DNA from: Pseudoxanthomonas suwonensis
GTDB lineage: Bacteria; Pseudomonadota; Gammaproteobacteria; Xanthomonadales; Xanthomonadaceae
Direction: 5' to 3'
Length of the DNA stretch: 64,000 bases
NCBI GenBank assembly: GCA_003240695.1
Contig: QFNC01000009.1
Location: 1 to 64,000 of the forward strand
The notes under the pieces were generated by a model. The model had not been told where the DNA came from, made no database searches, and worked only from the letters and a program-made list of their open reading frames with translations. Position 1 is the first letter of the stretch. Every line of letters begins with the position of its first letter. Position numbers and translations under genes: made by a program. This document shows, piece by piece, positions 31,728 through 42,065 of this stretch.

Positions 31728-32876
31728 TCAAGCATTCGGAGCCGCGCAGACTGCGGCAAGGTCGGTGTAGCCGGGATGACTGCGCCCGGGCGCGCACACG
31801 ATGCAATCCGGATCGGGTGGCAGGCGTAATTCGGAAAACCGCATCGCCAGGGCTTCCACTTGCAGCAGCCGGCCGATCAGCGGTGTACCGATGCCCAGCA
31901 TCAGCTTGATGGCCTCCGTGGCCTGCAGCAGGCCGATGATGCCCGGCAGCACGCCCAGCACGCCGGCCTCGGCGCAGTTGGGGGCATCCTCCGGCGCGGG
32001 CGGCTCGGGAAACAGGCAGCGATAGCACGGCGCCACGCCGCGCTGCCGTCCGGCATCGAACACGCTGACCTGGCCGGAAAAGCGCTGCACCGCGCCGTAC
32101 ACCAGCGGCTTGCCGAGCGCGACGCAGGCATCGTTCAACAGATAGCGCGCCGCGAAGTTGTCGGCGCCGTCGATTACCACGTCGCTGCCATCCAGCAGGC
32201 GTTCCACGTTGTCGGCGTTCAGGCGTTCGCGGATCGGTTGCACCTCGCAGCGCGGATTCAGCGCCTGCAGCCGTTGCTGTGCCGAAGCCACCTTGGCCAT
32301 GCCGATGGCGGCATCCACGTGCAGGATCTGTCGCTGCAGGTTGCTGCGATCGACCACGTCGTCATCCACCAGCCGCAGCATGCCCACGCCGGCCGCGGTC
32401 AGGTAGAACGCCACCGGCGACCCCAACCCGCCGGCCCCCAGCAGCAGCACGCGGGCGGACTGCAGGCGCCGCTGTCCGGCCAGTCCCACGTCCGGCAGGC
32501 GCATCTGCCGCGAATAGCGTTCGGCGAAGTCGGCATCCACATCGGCATCGCGCTGCACCGGCAGGCCGTCGGTGATCCAGCGAGTGGTGCCGCCGTCCAC
32601 CGACGCCAATTGCGAATACCCCGCTGCCTGCAAGGCCTGTGCGACCTGCAGCGAACGCGCGCCGCGCTGGCAGATCAGCAGCAGGGCTTGGTCGCGCTGC
32701 GGCAGATGGGCAGCCGGATCGGCCAGCAGGTCGGCCATGTCGATGCCGCGGGCGCCATCGGCCATGCCGGCGGCGCGCTCACCGGATTCGCGCACATCCA
32801 CCAGCACCGCACCGGCCTGCTGCCGCTGACGTGCCTGCGCCGGAGAGAGTTGTTCGATGGCCATGTGCGAATTCAT
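31728..32876 (-). CDS. moeB: rhodanese-MoeB/ThiF fusion (sulfur-carrier adenylyltransferase)
   Basis: A 382-residue protein. Residues 10-108 are a rhodanese domain with Cys69 (LLICQRGARS) that can carry persulfide sulfur. Residues 118-382 are an E1-like adenylyltransferase: GAGGLGS (147-153), SNLQRQ, DGADN, and the zinc cysteines C284xxC287 and C358xxC361. Cys301 (CAEAGVLG) fits the E1 cysteine. It activates the C-terminal glycine of MoaD and possibly ThiS. Bacterial MoeZ/MOCS3 proteins usually have the rhodanese at the C-terminus; here it is N-terminal. Downstream of moeA, which supports molybdopterin synthesis. An ATG at 32864 is an alternative start. Confidence 0.92.
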   Translation of the reverse strand: MNSHMAIEQLSPAQARQRQQAGAVLVDVRESGERAAGMADGARGIDMADLLADPAAHLPQRDQALLLICQRGARSLQVAQALQAAGYSQLASVDGGTTRWITDGLPVQRDADVDADFAERYSRQMRLPDVGLAGQRRLQSARVLLLGAGGLGSPVAFYLTAAGVGMLRLVDDDVVDRSNLQRQILHVDAAIGMAKVASAQQRLQALNPRCEVQPIRERLNADNVERLLDGSDVVIDGADNFAARYLLNDACVALGKPLVYGAVQRFSGQVSVFDAGRQRGVAPCYRCLFPEPPAPEDAPNCAEAGVLGVLPGIIGLLQATEAIKLMLGIGTPLIGRLLQVEALAMRFSELRLPPDPDCIVCAPGRSHPGYTDLAAVCAAPNA

Positions 32877-32920
32877 CCCGGGATTATGGCCCGCGCCGGG
32901 GGCAGCCGGGTGAGCGGCGA

Positions 32921-34138
32921 TCACAGCCGCAGCACGCGCACCGGAGTTCCGGCCGGATAATCGCGCGGGCCTTCGTCCAACACGATCAGTGCATTGCTGT
33001 CGGCGGCGGCACGCATGCGGTGCGAGCCGTCGGCCGGATCGGGCTGCACATGCAACACACCTTGGGCATCGCACTGCAGCCGGCCGCGCAGGAATTCCAG
33101 CCGTTCGTGGCGCTTGTGCCACGGCGTGGCCAGGCGCGCACTGAGAGGCGGTTCGCCGTCGCGGCAGTCCTGCAAGCCGTCCAGCAGGCGCCGCCCCAGC
33201 GTGGCCGCCGTGGCCAGTACCGAGACCGGATTGCCCGGCAGCCCCAGCACGCAGGCGCGACCCAGCGTGGCCAGCAGCACCGGCATGCCGGGCTTCATCC
33301 GCACCTTCCAGAAGTGCAGCCTGCCGTGCCGTTGCAGGATGGCCGGAATGTGATCCTTCTCACCTGCCGATACCGCTCCGCAGGTGATGACCACATCGAA
33401 GCTGTCCGCTGCATCGCGCAGCGCGACAGCGGTGCGTTCGGCATCGTCGGGCAGGTTCGGCCAGGCCACCGGTTCGAGCCCTTGCGTGCGCAGCCAGCCC
33501 ATCAGCTGCTCGCGATTGCTGTTGTAGATGCCGCCCGGCGGCAGCGTCAGGCCGGGCTCGATCAATTCATCGCCGGTGGTGAACACCGCCACCGTGGGCC
33601 GTATCCGCACCGGCAAGGCCGGTAGGCCCAGCGCTGAAGCCAGTCCGATGCGCGCGGGCGTAAGACGGATGCCGGCAGCCAGCACCGCATCGCCGGGCTG
33701 CACATCCTCGCCAGCGCGGCGAATGTTGGCGCCCAGCAATGGCGCTTGCAGCACCTGCACGCGGCCGCCTTCGACGCGCGTGTGTTCCTTCATCACCACC
33801 GTATCGGCACCGGTCGGGACGGACGCGCCAGTGGTGATGCGGAGGCACTGCCCCGCCTGTATGGATGCTTCGGCATCCACCACACCGGCAAAACGCTCGC
33901 CGGCCAAGGTCAGCACCGTCTCGCCATCGCCCAGATCGGCGTGCCGCAGCGCGAAACCGTCCATCGCGCTGTTGTCGAACGGCGGCAGCGCCAATCCAGC
34001 GATGACGGGCTCGGCCAGGACGCGGCCATGCGCACGTGCCAGGGTGACCGACTCGCTGCCCAAACGGTGTTGCGCTGCCACCCTGTCGATGATCGCTTCA
34101 GCTTCGGCGACAGCAATCCGGGTCGGGATGTCGGTCAT
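32921..34138 (-). CDS. moeA: MoeA, molybdopterin molybdenumtransferase
   Basis: A 405-residue MoeA that inserts molybdate into adenylylated molybdopterin. Motifs include LPPFDNSAMDGFA (residues 51-63), TGASVPTGADTVV, GIYNSNREQL, CGAVSAGEKD and GLPGNPVS. The length agrees with E. coli MoeA (411). It overlaps mobA by ATGA. Confidence 0.96.
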   Translation of the reverse strand: MTDIPTRIAVAEAEAIIDRVAAQHRLGSESVTLARAHGRVLAEPVIAGLALPPFDNSAMDGFALRHADLGDGETVLTLAGERFAGVVDAEASIQAGQCLRITTGASVPTGADTVVMKEHTRVEGGRVQVLQAPLLGANIRRAGEDVQPGDAVLAAGIRLTPARIGLASALGLPALPVRIRPTVAVFTTGDELIEPGLTLPPGGIYNSNREQLMGWLRTQGLEPVAWPNLPDDAERTAVALRDAADSFDVVITCGAVSAGEKDHIPAILQRHGRLHFWKVRMKPGMPVLLATLGRACVLGLPGNPVSVLATAATLGRRLLDGLQDCRDGEPPLSARLATPWHKRHERLEFLRGRLQCDAQGVLHVQPDPADGSHRMRAAADSNALIVLDEGPRDYPAGTPVRVLRL

Positions 34139-34716
34139 GGCAACTGCACTCCCGCGCCCCGCAAGTCCTGCGGCGTATTGAGATTGCCCAGCCGGAAGCC
34201 AGGAAACACAACCGCCTGCATGCCCATGTGCTGCTGCAGCGCCTGCACGGCCAAGCGGCGTTCAGCGATGGCCTGCGCCGCCGCAATGCGCAGCTCAGGT
34301 ACCGGCCACAACGCCAGCAACGGCTGCGTGCCGTCGGCATCCACGACGAAGGCACCGGTACCGCCTGCGGCTGCCAGCGAGCGCAGCAGGCAATCGTTCA
34401 CGTCCACCACATCCACCGGCACGGTCAGCAGCCACGGCGTGCGGGCAGCATCGGCGAGGGCATCCAGACCACCCAGCGGGCCGAGCTGCGCATGCCGATC
34501 GGGCACGGCAGTCAGTCCGTGGGCCAGATAACGCTGCAGGTCGCGATTGGCGCTGACCAGCACCGCGTCCACCTCCGGGCGCAATCGCCGCTGCAGGCGC
34601 AGCACCTGCGCCTCGCCATCGCGCTGCAGCCAAGCCTTGTCGATGCCACCCAGCCGCATGCCCTGCCCGCCTGCCAGGATACCCAGTGTCACTTGATCGG
34701 CAGGCAAATGCATCAA
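34135..34716 (-). CDS. mobA: MobA, molybdenum cofactor guanylyltransferase
   Basis: A 193-residue nucleotidyltransferase with the signature [17 protein letters not shown] (residues 14-30) that binds GTP, and DVVDVN where the metal-binding aspartate lies. It links GMP to molybdopterin, giving the bis-MGD cofactor of DMSO-reductase-type enzymes. Both ends overlap neighbours by four bases (der upstream, moeA downstream). Confidence 0.95.
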   Translation of the reverse strand: MMHLPADQVTLGILAGGQGMRLGGIDKAWLQRDGEAQVLRLQRRLRPEVDAVLVSANRDLQRYLAHGLTAVPDRHAQLGPLGGLDALADAARTPWLLTVPVDVVDVNDCLLRSLAAAGGTGAFVVDADGTQPLLALWPVPELRIAAAQAIAERRLAVQALQQHMGMQAVVFPGFRLGNLNTPQDLRGAGVQLP

Positions 34717-36107
34717 CGCTTCACGTGCCGCAGCAGGCGTCGCTTACGCGCCACCTGGCGGTCGGTCAATTCGTTCTTCTTGTCCTTGTAGGGATTCTCG
34801 CCTTCCTTGAAGATGAAGCGCACCGGCGTGCCCACCAGCTTGAAGCGCTTGCGGAAGAAGTTTTCCAGATAGCGGTGGTAGGTGTGGTTGAGCGTGCGCA
34901 GGCGGTTGCCGTGTACGATGAAAGTCGGCGGATTCTCGCCGCCGGGATGGGCGAAGCGCAGCTTGGCCACGTGACCGCGCACGGTTGGCGGCGGGTTGGC
35001 GGCGTAGGCAGCTTCCAGCGCGCGGGTCACTTCCGCGGTGCCGAATTCGCGCGTGGCCGAGGCATGCGCCCTGTGGATCGCGCGGAACAACTCGCGCAGA
35101 CCGGACCCGTGCTTGGCGCTGATGCGCACCGCCTGGGCCCAGTCCACGAACGCCAGCTTGCGGCCCAGCAGCGCCTCAGTCTGCTGGCGCTGGTAATCGC
35201 TCAGGCCATCCCACTTGTTCACCGCCACCACCAGCGCCCGGCCTGCATCCAACACCGCGCCCAGCACGCTGGCATCCTGCTCGGTCACGCCTTCGCCGGC
35301 GTCGATCAGGATCACCGCCACCTGGCACTGCTCGATCGCCTGCAGGGTCTTGACGATGGAGAACTTTTCCACCGCCTCGTCCACTTTCGACTTGCGCCGC
35401 AGCCCGGCGGTGTCCACCAGCCGGTACTTGCGGCCGTCGCGCTCCAGGTCGGCGGCGATCGAATCGCGGGTCGTACCCGGCACCTCCGAGGCGATCATCC
35501 GTTCCTCGCCCAGCAGCCGGTTCACCAGTGTCGACTTGCCCACGTTCGGCCGACCGACGAAGGCGATGCGGATGCGCTCCGGATCGTCGTCCAGCGCTTC
35601 GCCCTGACCGATTTCCGGCAGCTGGTCCAGCACCTGCCGCAGCAGATCGTCGATGCCGCGGCGATGCGATGCCGCCACGGCCACCGGATCGGCCAATCCG
35701 TAACGGCTGAATTCCGCCAATGCCGCCTGCGCATCGATGCCATCGGTCTTGTTCACCACCAGCAGGGTCGGCGCGGCCTTGCGCCGCAGCCAGGCGACGA
35801 TGTCGTCGTCCAGTGCCGACGGGCCCTCGCGGCCATCCACCACCAGCAGCACCAGATCGGCCTCCTCGGCGGCAGCACGGGCCTGGCGTGCGGTGGCGCC
35901 GGGCAGGCCCTCGTCCTCGCCGGCGATGCCGCCGGTGTCGATCAGCACGAACGGTCGTTCCTCGTCCAGCCGGCACACGCCGTAATGCCGATCGCGGGTC
36001 ACGCCGGGCTGGTCGTGCACCAGCGCGTCGCGGCTGCGGGTCAGCGCGTTGAATAAGGTGGATTTGCCCACGTTGGGGCGGCCAACCAATGCGACGACGG
36101 GAAGCAT
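34713..36107 (-). CDS. der: Der, ribosome-assembly GTPase
   Basis: A 464-residue double GTPase (EngA/Der) needed for 50S subunit maturation. Each G domain starts with GRPNVGKST (about residues 9-17 and 184-192) and has DTGG/DTAG and NKTD/NKWD. The KH-like C-terminal domain ends in a basic tail ([11 protein letters not shown]). Translation probably starts at 36107 ([14 protein letters not shown]); 36116 is an upstream alternative. It is the first gene of a translationally coupled series with mobA and moeA. Confidence 0.96.
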   Translation of the reverse strand: MLPVVALVGRPNVGKSTLFNALTRSRDALVHDQPGVTRDRHYGVCRLDEERPFVLIDTGGIAGEDEGLPGATARQARAAAEEADLVLLVVDGREGPSALDDDIVAWLRRKAAPTLLVVNKTDGIDAQAALAEFSRYGLADPVAVAASHRRGIDDLLRQVLDQLPEIGQGEALDDDPERIRIAFVGRPNVGKSTLVNRLLGEERMIASEVPGTTRDSIAADLERDGRKYRLVDTAGLRRKSKVDEAVEKFSIVKTLQAIEQCQVAVILIDAGEGVTEQDASVLGAVLDAGRALVVAVNKWDGLSDYQRQQTEALLGRKLAFVDWAQAVRISAKHGSGLRELFRAIHRAHASATREFGTAEVTRALEAAYAANPPPTVRGHVAKLRFAHPGGENPPTFIVHGNRLRTLNHTYHRYLENFFRKRFKLVGTPVRFIFKEGENPYKDKKNELTDRQVARKRRLLRHVKR

Positions 36108-36189
36108 TCCGAACATCCAGGACAGCCGACGACACAGCGCACGGCAAGGGCGCCAGCTTACCGCACTCGCCGCCTGAACCGGTCGTCGC

Positions 36190-36650
36190 TCAACTCCTCA
36201 CGGGTCCTACAGCAGCATTGGTATCGAACAGGAACAACGTGACCGCTTGCGCACTGCCGCCGATTGTGCGGTAGAAATCCAGCGCATCCGTGTCGTCGTT
36301 GTCCGCAGGGACGAATGCGGCCAGCAGGCCGGATCGTGTTGCCGCATCCAGTGCTGCCTGGATCAGGCGACGGCCGATGCCTTTGCGCTGGTGCACCGGA
36401 TGCACCGCGATGTCGTAGATGAACAATTCGAAGCCATCCTGAGCAGTGACCGGCAACACAGAGCGCTCAGGCCGCCCGCTGGTTCGTCATCGGCGAATGC
36501 GCCGAACAGCCAGAACCGGTCATCGGCCAGCAATCGTGCCATCCGATCCGGTGTGCTGCCTTCGCCGTGTTCAAACGTTTCTGCCATCACGCGGGTGACG
36601 GCTGATGCCACTTCGGCATCCTGCATGCTCAGCCTGCGGACGTCGCGCAT
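36190..36650 (-). pseudogene. GNAT acetyltransferase (AAC(3)-I-like) broken by a frameshift
   Basis: Two frames together make one GNAT protein. Positions 36650 to about 36460 encode the N-terminal half (MRDVRRLSMQDAEVASAV... ADDEPAGGLSAL). The rest, in another frame, encodes VLPVTAQDGFELFIYDIAV, HPVHQRKGIGRRLI (acetyl-CoA site) and DALDFYRTIGGSAQAV. A single missing base near 36455-36465 would join them as GGLSAL-VLPVTAQ. The reassembled protein resembles the AAC(3)-I/GNAT group that includes aminoglycoside acetyltransferases, though its substrate is unknown. Either the gene is inactivated or the sequence has an error there. Confidence 0.82.
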
Positions 36651-36677
36651 CTTCCGGCTGAGCCTGCCATGGCGTGC

Positions 36678-37865
36678 TTACTGCCCCACCCGCCAGGCGC
36701 TGAGGTCGCCGCCCGTGCTCTGCACCAGCAGGATGCCATCGGCCACCACCGGTGCGGCACGGATGGCGTCCTTGGCGGCACGGGTGCGCGCGGCGAACTG
36801 GCCGTCGGACAGGTTCAGCCAGTGCAGGTAGCCGTCGTAGTCGCCGACCACGGCATAGTCGCCCTGCACCGCCACGCCGGACAGGTTGCGCCGGGCCAGC
36901 GCCGGCTGCTGCCAGGAACCGCTGCCGCTGGTCTTGTCGATGCCCCACACCGTACCGTTGCGGTCGCTGGTGATGACCCGATCGGCCGACACACCCACGC
37001 GGCCCGGACCCCCATTGCCGCTCTCCCACAGCACCCGGCCGCTGGGGGCCTCGATGGCGACGGTGCTGTTCTTGTAGCTGCTCGCAAACAGCACCGGACC
37101 GTCCAGCGCCGGGGTGCCATCCACATCGGCCATGCGGTCCAGCTCGCTGCGGCCATCGGGCTGCGCCACGGCCTGTTCCCACAACGGACGACCATCGGCG
37201 ATGGCGAATGCCTTCACCATGCCGTCGTCGCCACCGGAAAACACGTAACCCGGCCCCAGCACCACGCCATCGTTGCCGCGCACGGTCAGTGCGGGCGGCG
37301 TCGAGTCGTTGAACCAGCGCCGCTCGCCGGAGTTGGCATCGAAGGCGCTGACGCGGCCGTCGTTGCTGCGCACGAACACCATGCCTTGGCCGATCACCGG
37401 CGCGGCGATCACTTCGTTGGGAACCTTGGCCGTCCATTTTTCCGTGCCTGTGGCCGCATCCAGCGCGATCACGTCGCCTTCAAGACTGCCCACCACCACC
37501 AGACCATCGCCGGCTCCGGGCCCGCCGGACAGCGGCAGGTCGGAGCGGTACTGCCACAGGCGGGCACCGCTGTTCAGATCCAGCGCCTGCAACCCGCCGT
37601 GAACGGCGGCCGCATACACCTTGCCATCGGCCACCACCGGACCCTGCCGGGCGCCCAGCAGATCCTCGCCCTTGCCCACGCTGGTGCTCCACAGCCGGGT
37701 TGGGGTGGTGCTGGCGGCGAAATCGGTCAGCTCGGCCGGATCGGTCAGGCGCTCACCCTTGTCCTTGCCGCCGAACCAGCCCTTCACCGTGCCGCAGCCG
37801 GACATCGCCAAGCCACAGGCCAGCACCAGTGCCACGCGCGTGGCGGAAACGTTTGCAATGGACAT
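36678..37865 (-). CDS. bamB: BamB, outer-membrane assembly lipoprotein
   Basis: A 395-residue PQQ-type beta-propeller lipoprotein. The lipobox LAMSGC places the lipidated cysteine at 24. Repeated blades read LDLNSGARLWQY, LDAATGTEKW, FDANSGERRW and so on. In the BAM complex it binds BamA and helps insert outer-membrane proteins. It lies two bases after yfgM, the usual order. Confidence 0.96.
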   Translation of the reverse strand: MSIANVSATRVALVLACGLAMSGCGTVKGWFGGKDKGERLTDPAELTDFAASTTPTRLWSTSVGKGEDLLGARQGPVVADGKVYAAAVHGGLQALDLNSGARLWQYRSDLPLSGGPGAGDGLVVVGSLEGDVIALDAATGTEKWTAKVPNEVIAAPVIGQGMVFVRSNDGRVSAFDANSGERRWFNDSTPPALTVRGNDGVVLGPGYVFSGGDDGMVKAFAIADGRPLWEQAVAQPDGRSELDRMADVDGTPALDGPVLFASSYKNSTVAIEAPSGRVLWESGNGGPGRVGVSADRVITSDRNGTVWGIDKTSGSGSWQQPALARRNLSGVAVQGDYAVVGDYDGYLHWLNLSDGQFAARTRAAKDAIRAAPVVADGILLVQSTGGDLSAWRVGQ

Positions 37866-37867
37866 CG

Positions 37868-38503
37868 TCAGCTCGCGGAATCGGGGGTGGCGGGCTTGCC
37901 GCCCGCTTCGGAAAGTTTCAATTCGACCAGGCGCCGCTGCGGCGCACCGACATCCAGCCGGGTCAGCGCTTTCGCATAGCTCTCGCGGGCCGCATCACGC
38001 TGGCCCAGTGCCAGCTGCGCATCGCCACGCACTTCCAGCGCTGCGGCATCGTCACCGGCGTTCTGCAGCAGGGTCAGGGCTTCCTGCGACTTGCCGGCAT
38101 CGATCAGCAATCGGGCCAGCCGTTCGTCGATCACCCGCTGCAGGTCGCGCTGCTCGGCCGTGCGCGCCGTGCGCAGGGTGTCGATGGCGGCATCGCGCTG
38201 GCCGGCATCCAGCTGTGCCTTGGCCAGCTGCAACGCCCCCATCTGCGTATAGATGCCCTGCAGCTGCTGCAGCTGCGTCTTGGCCTTGACCAGATCCTTG
38301 GCCTGCAGGGCGGCATCGAGCGCATGGTATGCCTCGTTGGCCTGGAACTGCTTCTTCAGCCGATCGGCCTGCCACCACTGCCAGCCGGCGATCAGGCCCA
38401 GGCCGATCGCCACGCCGCCGATCAGGCCTGCACCGTTGGCACGCAACCAGCGGCGGACGCGTTCGCCCTGCTCGTGTTCGTCCAGCAAATCGTCGATCGC
38501 CAT
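37868..38503 (-). CDS. yfgM: YfgM-family membrane TPR protein
   Basis: A 211-residue protein with a cytoplasmic N-terminus (DDLLDEHEQGERVRRWLRAN), one membrane helix (residues 26-44) and periplasmic TPR-like repeats to about residue 200. Homologues interact with the SecYEG translocon and periplasmic chaperones. It is adjacent to bamB as in many gammaproteobacteria. Confidence 0.92.
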   Translation of the reverse strand: MAIDDLLDEHEQGERVRRWLRANGAGLIGGVAIGLGLIAGWQWWQADRLKKQFQANEAYHALDAALQAKDLVKAKTQLQQLQGIYTQMGALQLAKAQLDAGQRDAAIDTLRTARTAEQRDLQRVIDERLARLLIDAGKSQEALTLLQNAGDDAAALEVRGDAQLALGQRDAARESYAKALTRLDVGAPQRRLVELKLSEAGGKPATPDSAS

Positions 38504-38588
38504 ACTGTCTCGCGACCGGCGGCCGGTGCCGCCGGGATCAAGTGGTTGGGAATGCCGGAATCACGCCTGGCCTCAGGGCCCGGCGGAT

Positions 38589-39401
38589 TCACTGGGTCGC
38601 CGCGGCGACCGATCCGTCAGAGGATACCGTAAAGCGGGCCACGTTCGCGCGCAGGTATCGGTCCAGGTTCACGGGCTGGCCGGCCCGCTCGACCGTGGCA
38701 GCGGCTGCATTGCCGATCACCACGCGTCCACCCTGCTGCAGAGCGAATGCGCGATCGGTGCCTGCCGGCATCAGCTCCGAGGCAAGCACCTTGCCGTCGC
38801 TGGCGGTGATCTCCACCCAGCTGTCGCTGCTCAGTCGCAGACGCAGTCCATCGTCGGTTGCGGCCTGTGCGGGCGCACGCGTCGGGACTGGCGTGATCGA
38901 TGCCACAAGCGGCGACGGCGGCTGGTGCGTCGATGGCGGCAGACCATGGCCGAGCGGTGCAGGCTCCAGCGGCACGGTCTGGCTCGACGCACCGGACTGC
39001 ACGGCCTGGCGCTGCATCTGCACCCACACCGGCAACACGATCGCAACAGTGATCACGATGTAGATGAGACGTCGCGACGCGCTTTCGGCAAAGCGCCGCA
39101 TCGGCGGCGTGTAGGTGCGCGGTTGGAGTTCGGCCGGCTGCACGGGTGGCACGCCGGAGGCGTTCAGCACCGGTTCCGTCAACAGGCCCAGCAGGCGCGC
39201 ATAGCTGCGCAGCTGGCCGCGCACGTAGACCGGGGCGCCCAGTCGCGACCAGTCGTCGGCTTCCAGCGACTGCACCACGCACAATGGCATTTTCAGCCGT
39301 TCGGCCACGTCGGACTGGCTCATCCCGGCGGCCTCGCGCGCCGTGCGCAGGCGCTTGCCGGCACCGACGAATGCTTCGGGAATGGCGGATGGGTCGGTCA
39401 T
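38589..39401 (-). CDS. rodZ: RodZ, cell-shape protein
   Basis: A 270-residue bitopic protein. Residues 12-75 form an Xre-type helix-turn-helix (GKRLRTAREAAGMSQSDVAERL) that in RodZ binds MreB; a membrane helix lies at about 109-127 (LIYIVITVAIVLPVWVQM); a Pro-rich periplasmic linker and a C-terminal DUF4115 domain (SSDSWVEITASDGKVL) follow. It overlaps pilF by four bases. Confidence 0.93.
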   Translation of the reverse strand: MTDPSAIPEAFVGAGKRLRTAREAAGMSQSDVAERLKMPLCVVQSLEADDWSRLGAPVYVRGQLRSYARLLGLLTEPVLNASGVPPVQPAELQPRTYTPPMRRFAESASRRLIYIVITVAIVLPVWVQMQRQAVQSGASSQTVPLEPAPLGHGLPPSTHQPPSPLVASITPVPTRAPAQAATDDGLRLRLSSDSWVEITASDGKVLASELMPAGTDRAFALQQGGRVVIGNAAAATVERAGQPVNLDRYLRANVARFTVSSDGSVAAATQ

Positions 39402-40199
39402 GGCGATGGCGAGTCCCCGGGGCGGCTTTCCCGTTGCGGAAAGCGGCTTTGCTTCATTTGAACATATTTCGCGGCCGCAGCGTGATCGCCCAGGCGGCGT
39501 TCGATTTCGGCGGCCTGGCTCAGCACGGCCGGCGTGGGTGGTGCAGCCGCCAGGCGGCGTTCGGAAAATGCGCGGGCGCCCAGGAAGTCGCCCTGCTTGA
39601 AGTGCAGTTCCGCCATCGCCTCCAGAGCGGACGGATGCTTCGGTGCCGCGTCCAGTGCCATGCGCAGATCGCGCTCGGCCCGTTCCAGCTGGCCGGCGGC
39701 GAGCGCGCAGGAACCGGCATTGGCCCGGGCATCGATGGGGGTGGCGTACAGCGGGTCACGCAATGCGGCATCGAACTGCGCCAGCGACTCGGTTTCGCGG
39801 CCGTTGGAGCACAGCCACACGCCGTAGTTGTTCAACATCGCACCACGCTGCGGCGCCAGTTCCACTGCCTTGGCGTAGTGGCCACCGGCAACGGCGTCGT
39901 TCCCCAGCCGTGCATTGGCGAAGGCCAGCACCGTGTAGGCCTCGGCGGAATTGGGATCGGTTTTCAGCGCAACATTGGCTTGGTGGATGGCCTCGTCGAA
40001 TTGCCCGGCACGCAGCCGCTGTTCGGCAACCACGGCCTGTTGACGTGCCGCGTAACGCTTTTCCGCAGCCTTGTCAGTCTTGAAATCGTAATCGCGCTGC
40101 GGGATGTCGTCACCCTTGCGGGTGTAGTCGGGACGGATGAAGGTCAGGCGCGAGCAGGCCGTGGTGGCCATGGCCACCAGCAGCAGCGCGACGATGGCG

Positions 40200-40213
<14 letters not shown>
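39398..40213 (-). CDS. pilF: PilF/PilW, type IV pilus assembly lipoprotein
   Basis: A 271-residue lipoprotein with lipobox ATTAC (Cys20) and TPR repeats from about residue 58 ([35 protein letters not shown], and others). PilF is the pilotin that brings the PilQ secretin to the outer membrane. Its start overlaps rlmN by 14 bases. Confidence 0.93.
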
Positions 40214-41429
<1,216 letters not shown>

Positions 41430-41432
41430 GGG

Positions 41433-41858
41433 TCAGCGGTTGTACACGTCGGTAGCGGGGAAGAAATAGGCCACTTCGATGGCGGCGTTTTCCAGCGAAT
41501 CCGAACCGTGCACGGCGTTGGCGTCGATGCTGTCGGCAAAGTCGGCGCGGATGGTGCCGGCGGCGGCCTCCTTCGGATTGGTGGCGCCCATCAGCTCGCG
41601 GTTCTTGGCCACGGCGCCCTCGCCTTCCAGCACCTGGATCATCACCGGGCCGGAAATCATGAAGTTGACCAGCGCGCCGAAGAACGGACGCTCGCGGTGC
41701 ACGGCGTAGAAGCCTTCGGCTTCTGACTTGGACAGCTGCTTCAGCTTCGCGGCTACGACCTTCAGGCCGGCCTTTTCGAAACGCGAGTAGATGTCGCCGA
41801 TGACGTTCTTGGCAACGGCATCGGGCTTGATGATCGACAGGGTGCGCTCCAGCGCCAT
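41433..41858 (-). CDS. ndk: nucleoside diphosphate kinase
   Basis: A 141-residue Ndk. The phosphorylated histidine is in NAVHGSDS (near residue 117), with [18 protein letters not shown] at the N-terminus. It balances NTP and dNTP pools. GGAG lies nine bases before the ATG. It is the first gene of the ndk-rlmN-pilF-rodZ block. Confidence 0.97.
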   Translation of the reverse strand: MALERTLSIIKPDAVAKNVIGDIYSRFEKAGLKVVAAKLKQLSKSEAEGFYAVHRERPFFGALVNFMISGPVMIQVLEGEGAVAKNRELMGATNPKEAAAGTIRADFADSIDANAVHGSDSLENAAIEVAYFFPATDVYNR

Positions 41859-41913
41859 GGATGAGGTCTCCGGGAAGGCGGGCGACCCGACAAGGGGGCA
41901 GCCCGATGGTAAC

Positions 41914-41938
41914 AGAAAACCCGTGCAAGAAACACGGG
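41914..41938 (-). other. hairpin with T-tract in the ndk leader region
   Basis: CCCGTG (41920-41925) and CACGGG (41933-41938) form a stem with a seven-base loop. On the minus strand it is followed by GTTTTC, a weak terminator or attenuator shape 55-80 bases upstream of ndk. No minus-strand gene lies upstream for it to terminate, so it may act in the ndk leader. Confidence 0.4.
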
Positions 41939-42004
41939 CTTAGCCGACATGGCTGCAGTGATTCTAGCGGATCGCACACGCGATCTACACATGCCGCAGC
42001 AGGT

Positions 42005-42033
42005 TTGACAGCACCATGGCAGGCGCCTAGAAT
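42005..42033 (+). promoter_or_regulatory. promoter of the PsrA-type regulator gene
   Basis: A consensus -35 box TTGACA (42005-42010), a 17-base spacer and TAGAAT (42028-42033) form the best sigma-70 promoter in the window. Transcription should start near 42040, leaving a leader of about 26 bases before the ATG at 42066. Confidence 0.85.
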
Positions 42034-42049
42034 CAAACGGTTGCTTGAT
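42032..42049. promoter_or_regulatory. likely autoregulatory operator of the TetR/PsrA regulator
   Basis: ATCAAACGGTTGCTTGAT has arms ATCAA and TTGAT around eight bases, with a core CAAACGGTTG resembling the CAAAC/GTTTG boxes known for PsrA of pseudomonads. It covers the predicted transcription start and the end of the -10 box, where binding would repress. The assignment to this regulator is inferred from position. Confidence 0.55.
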
Positions 42050-42065
42050 ACGGGCGCTTGATCCC

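Noticed and set aside
42045..42065. Upstream TTG start for the PsrA-like regulator
   Set aside because: It lies in the operator dyad, only a few bases after the predicted transcription start, and the family alignment begins after the ATG at 42066.
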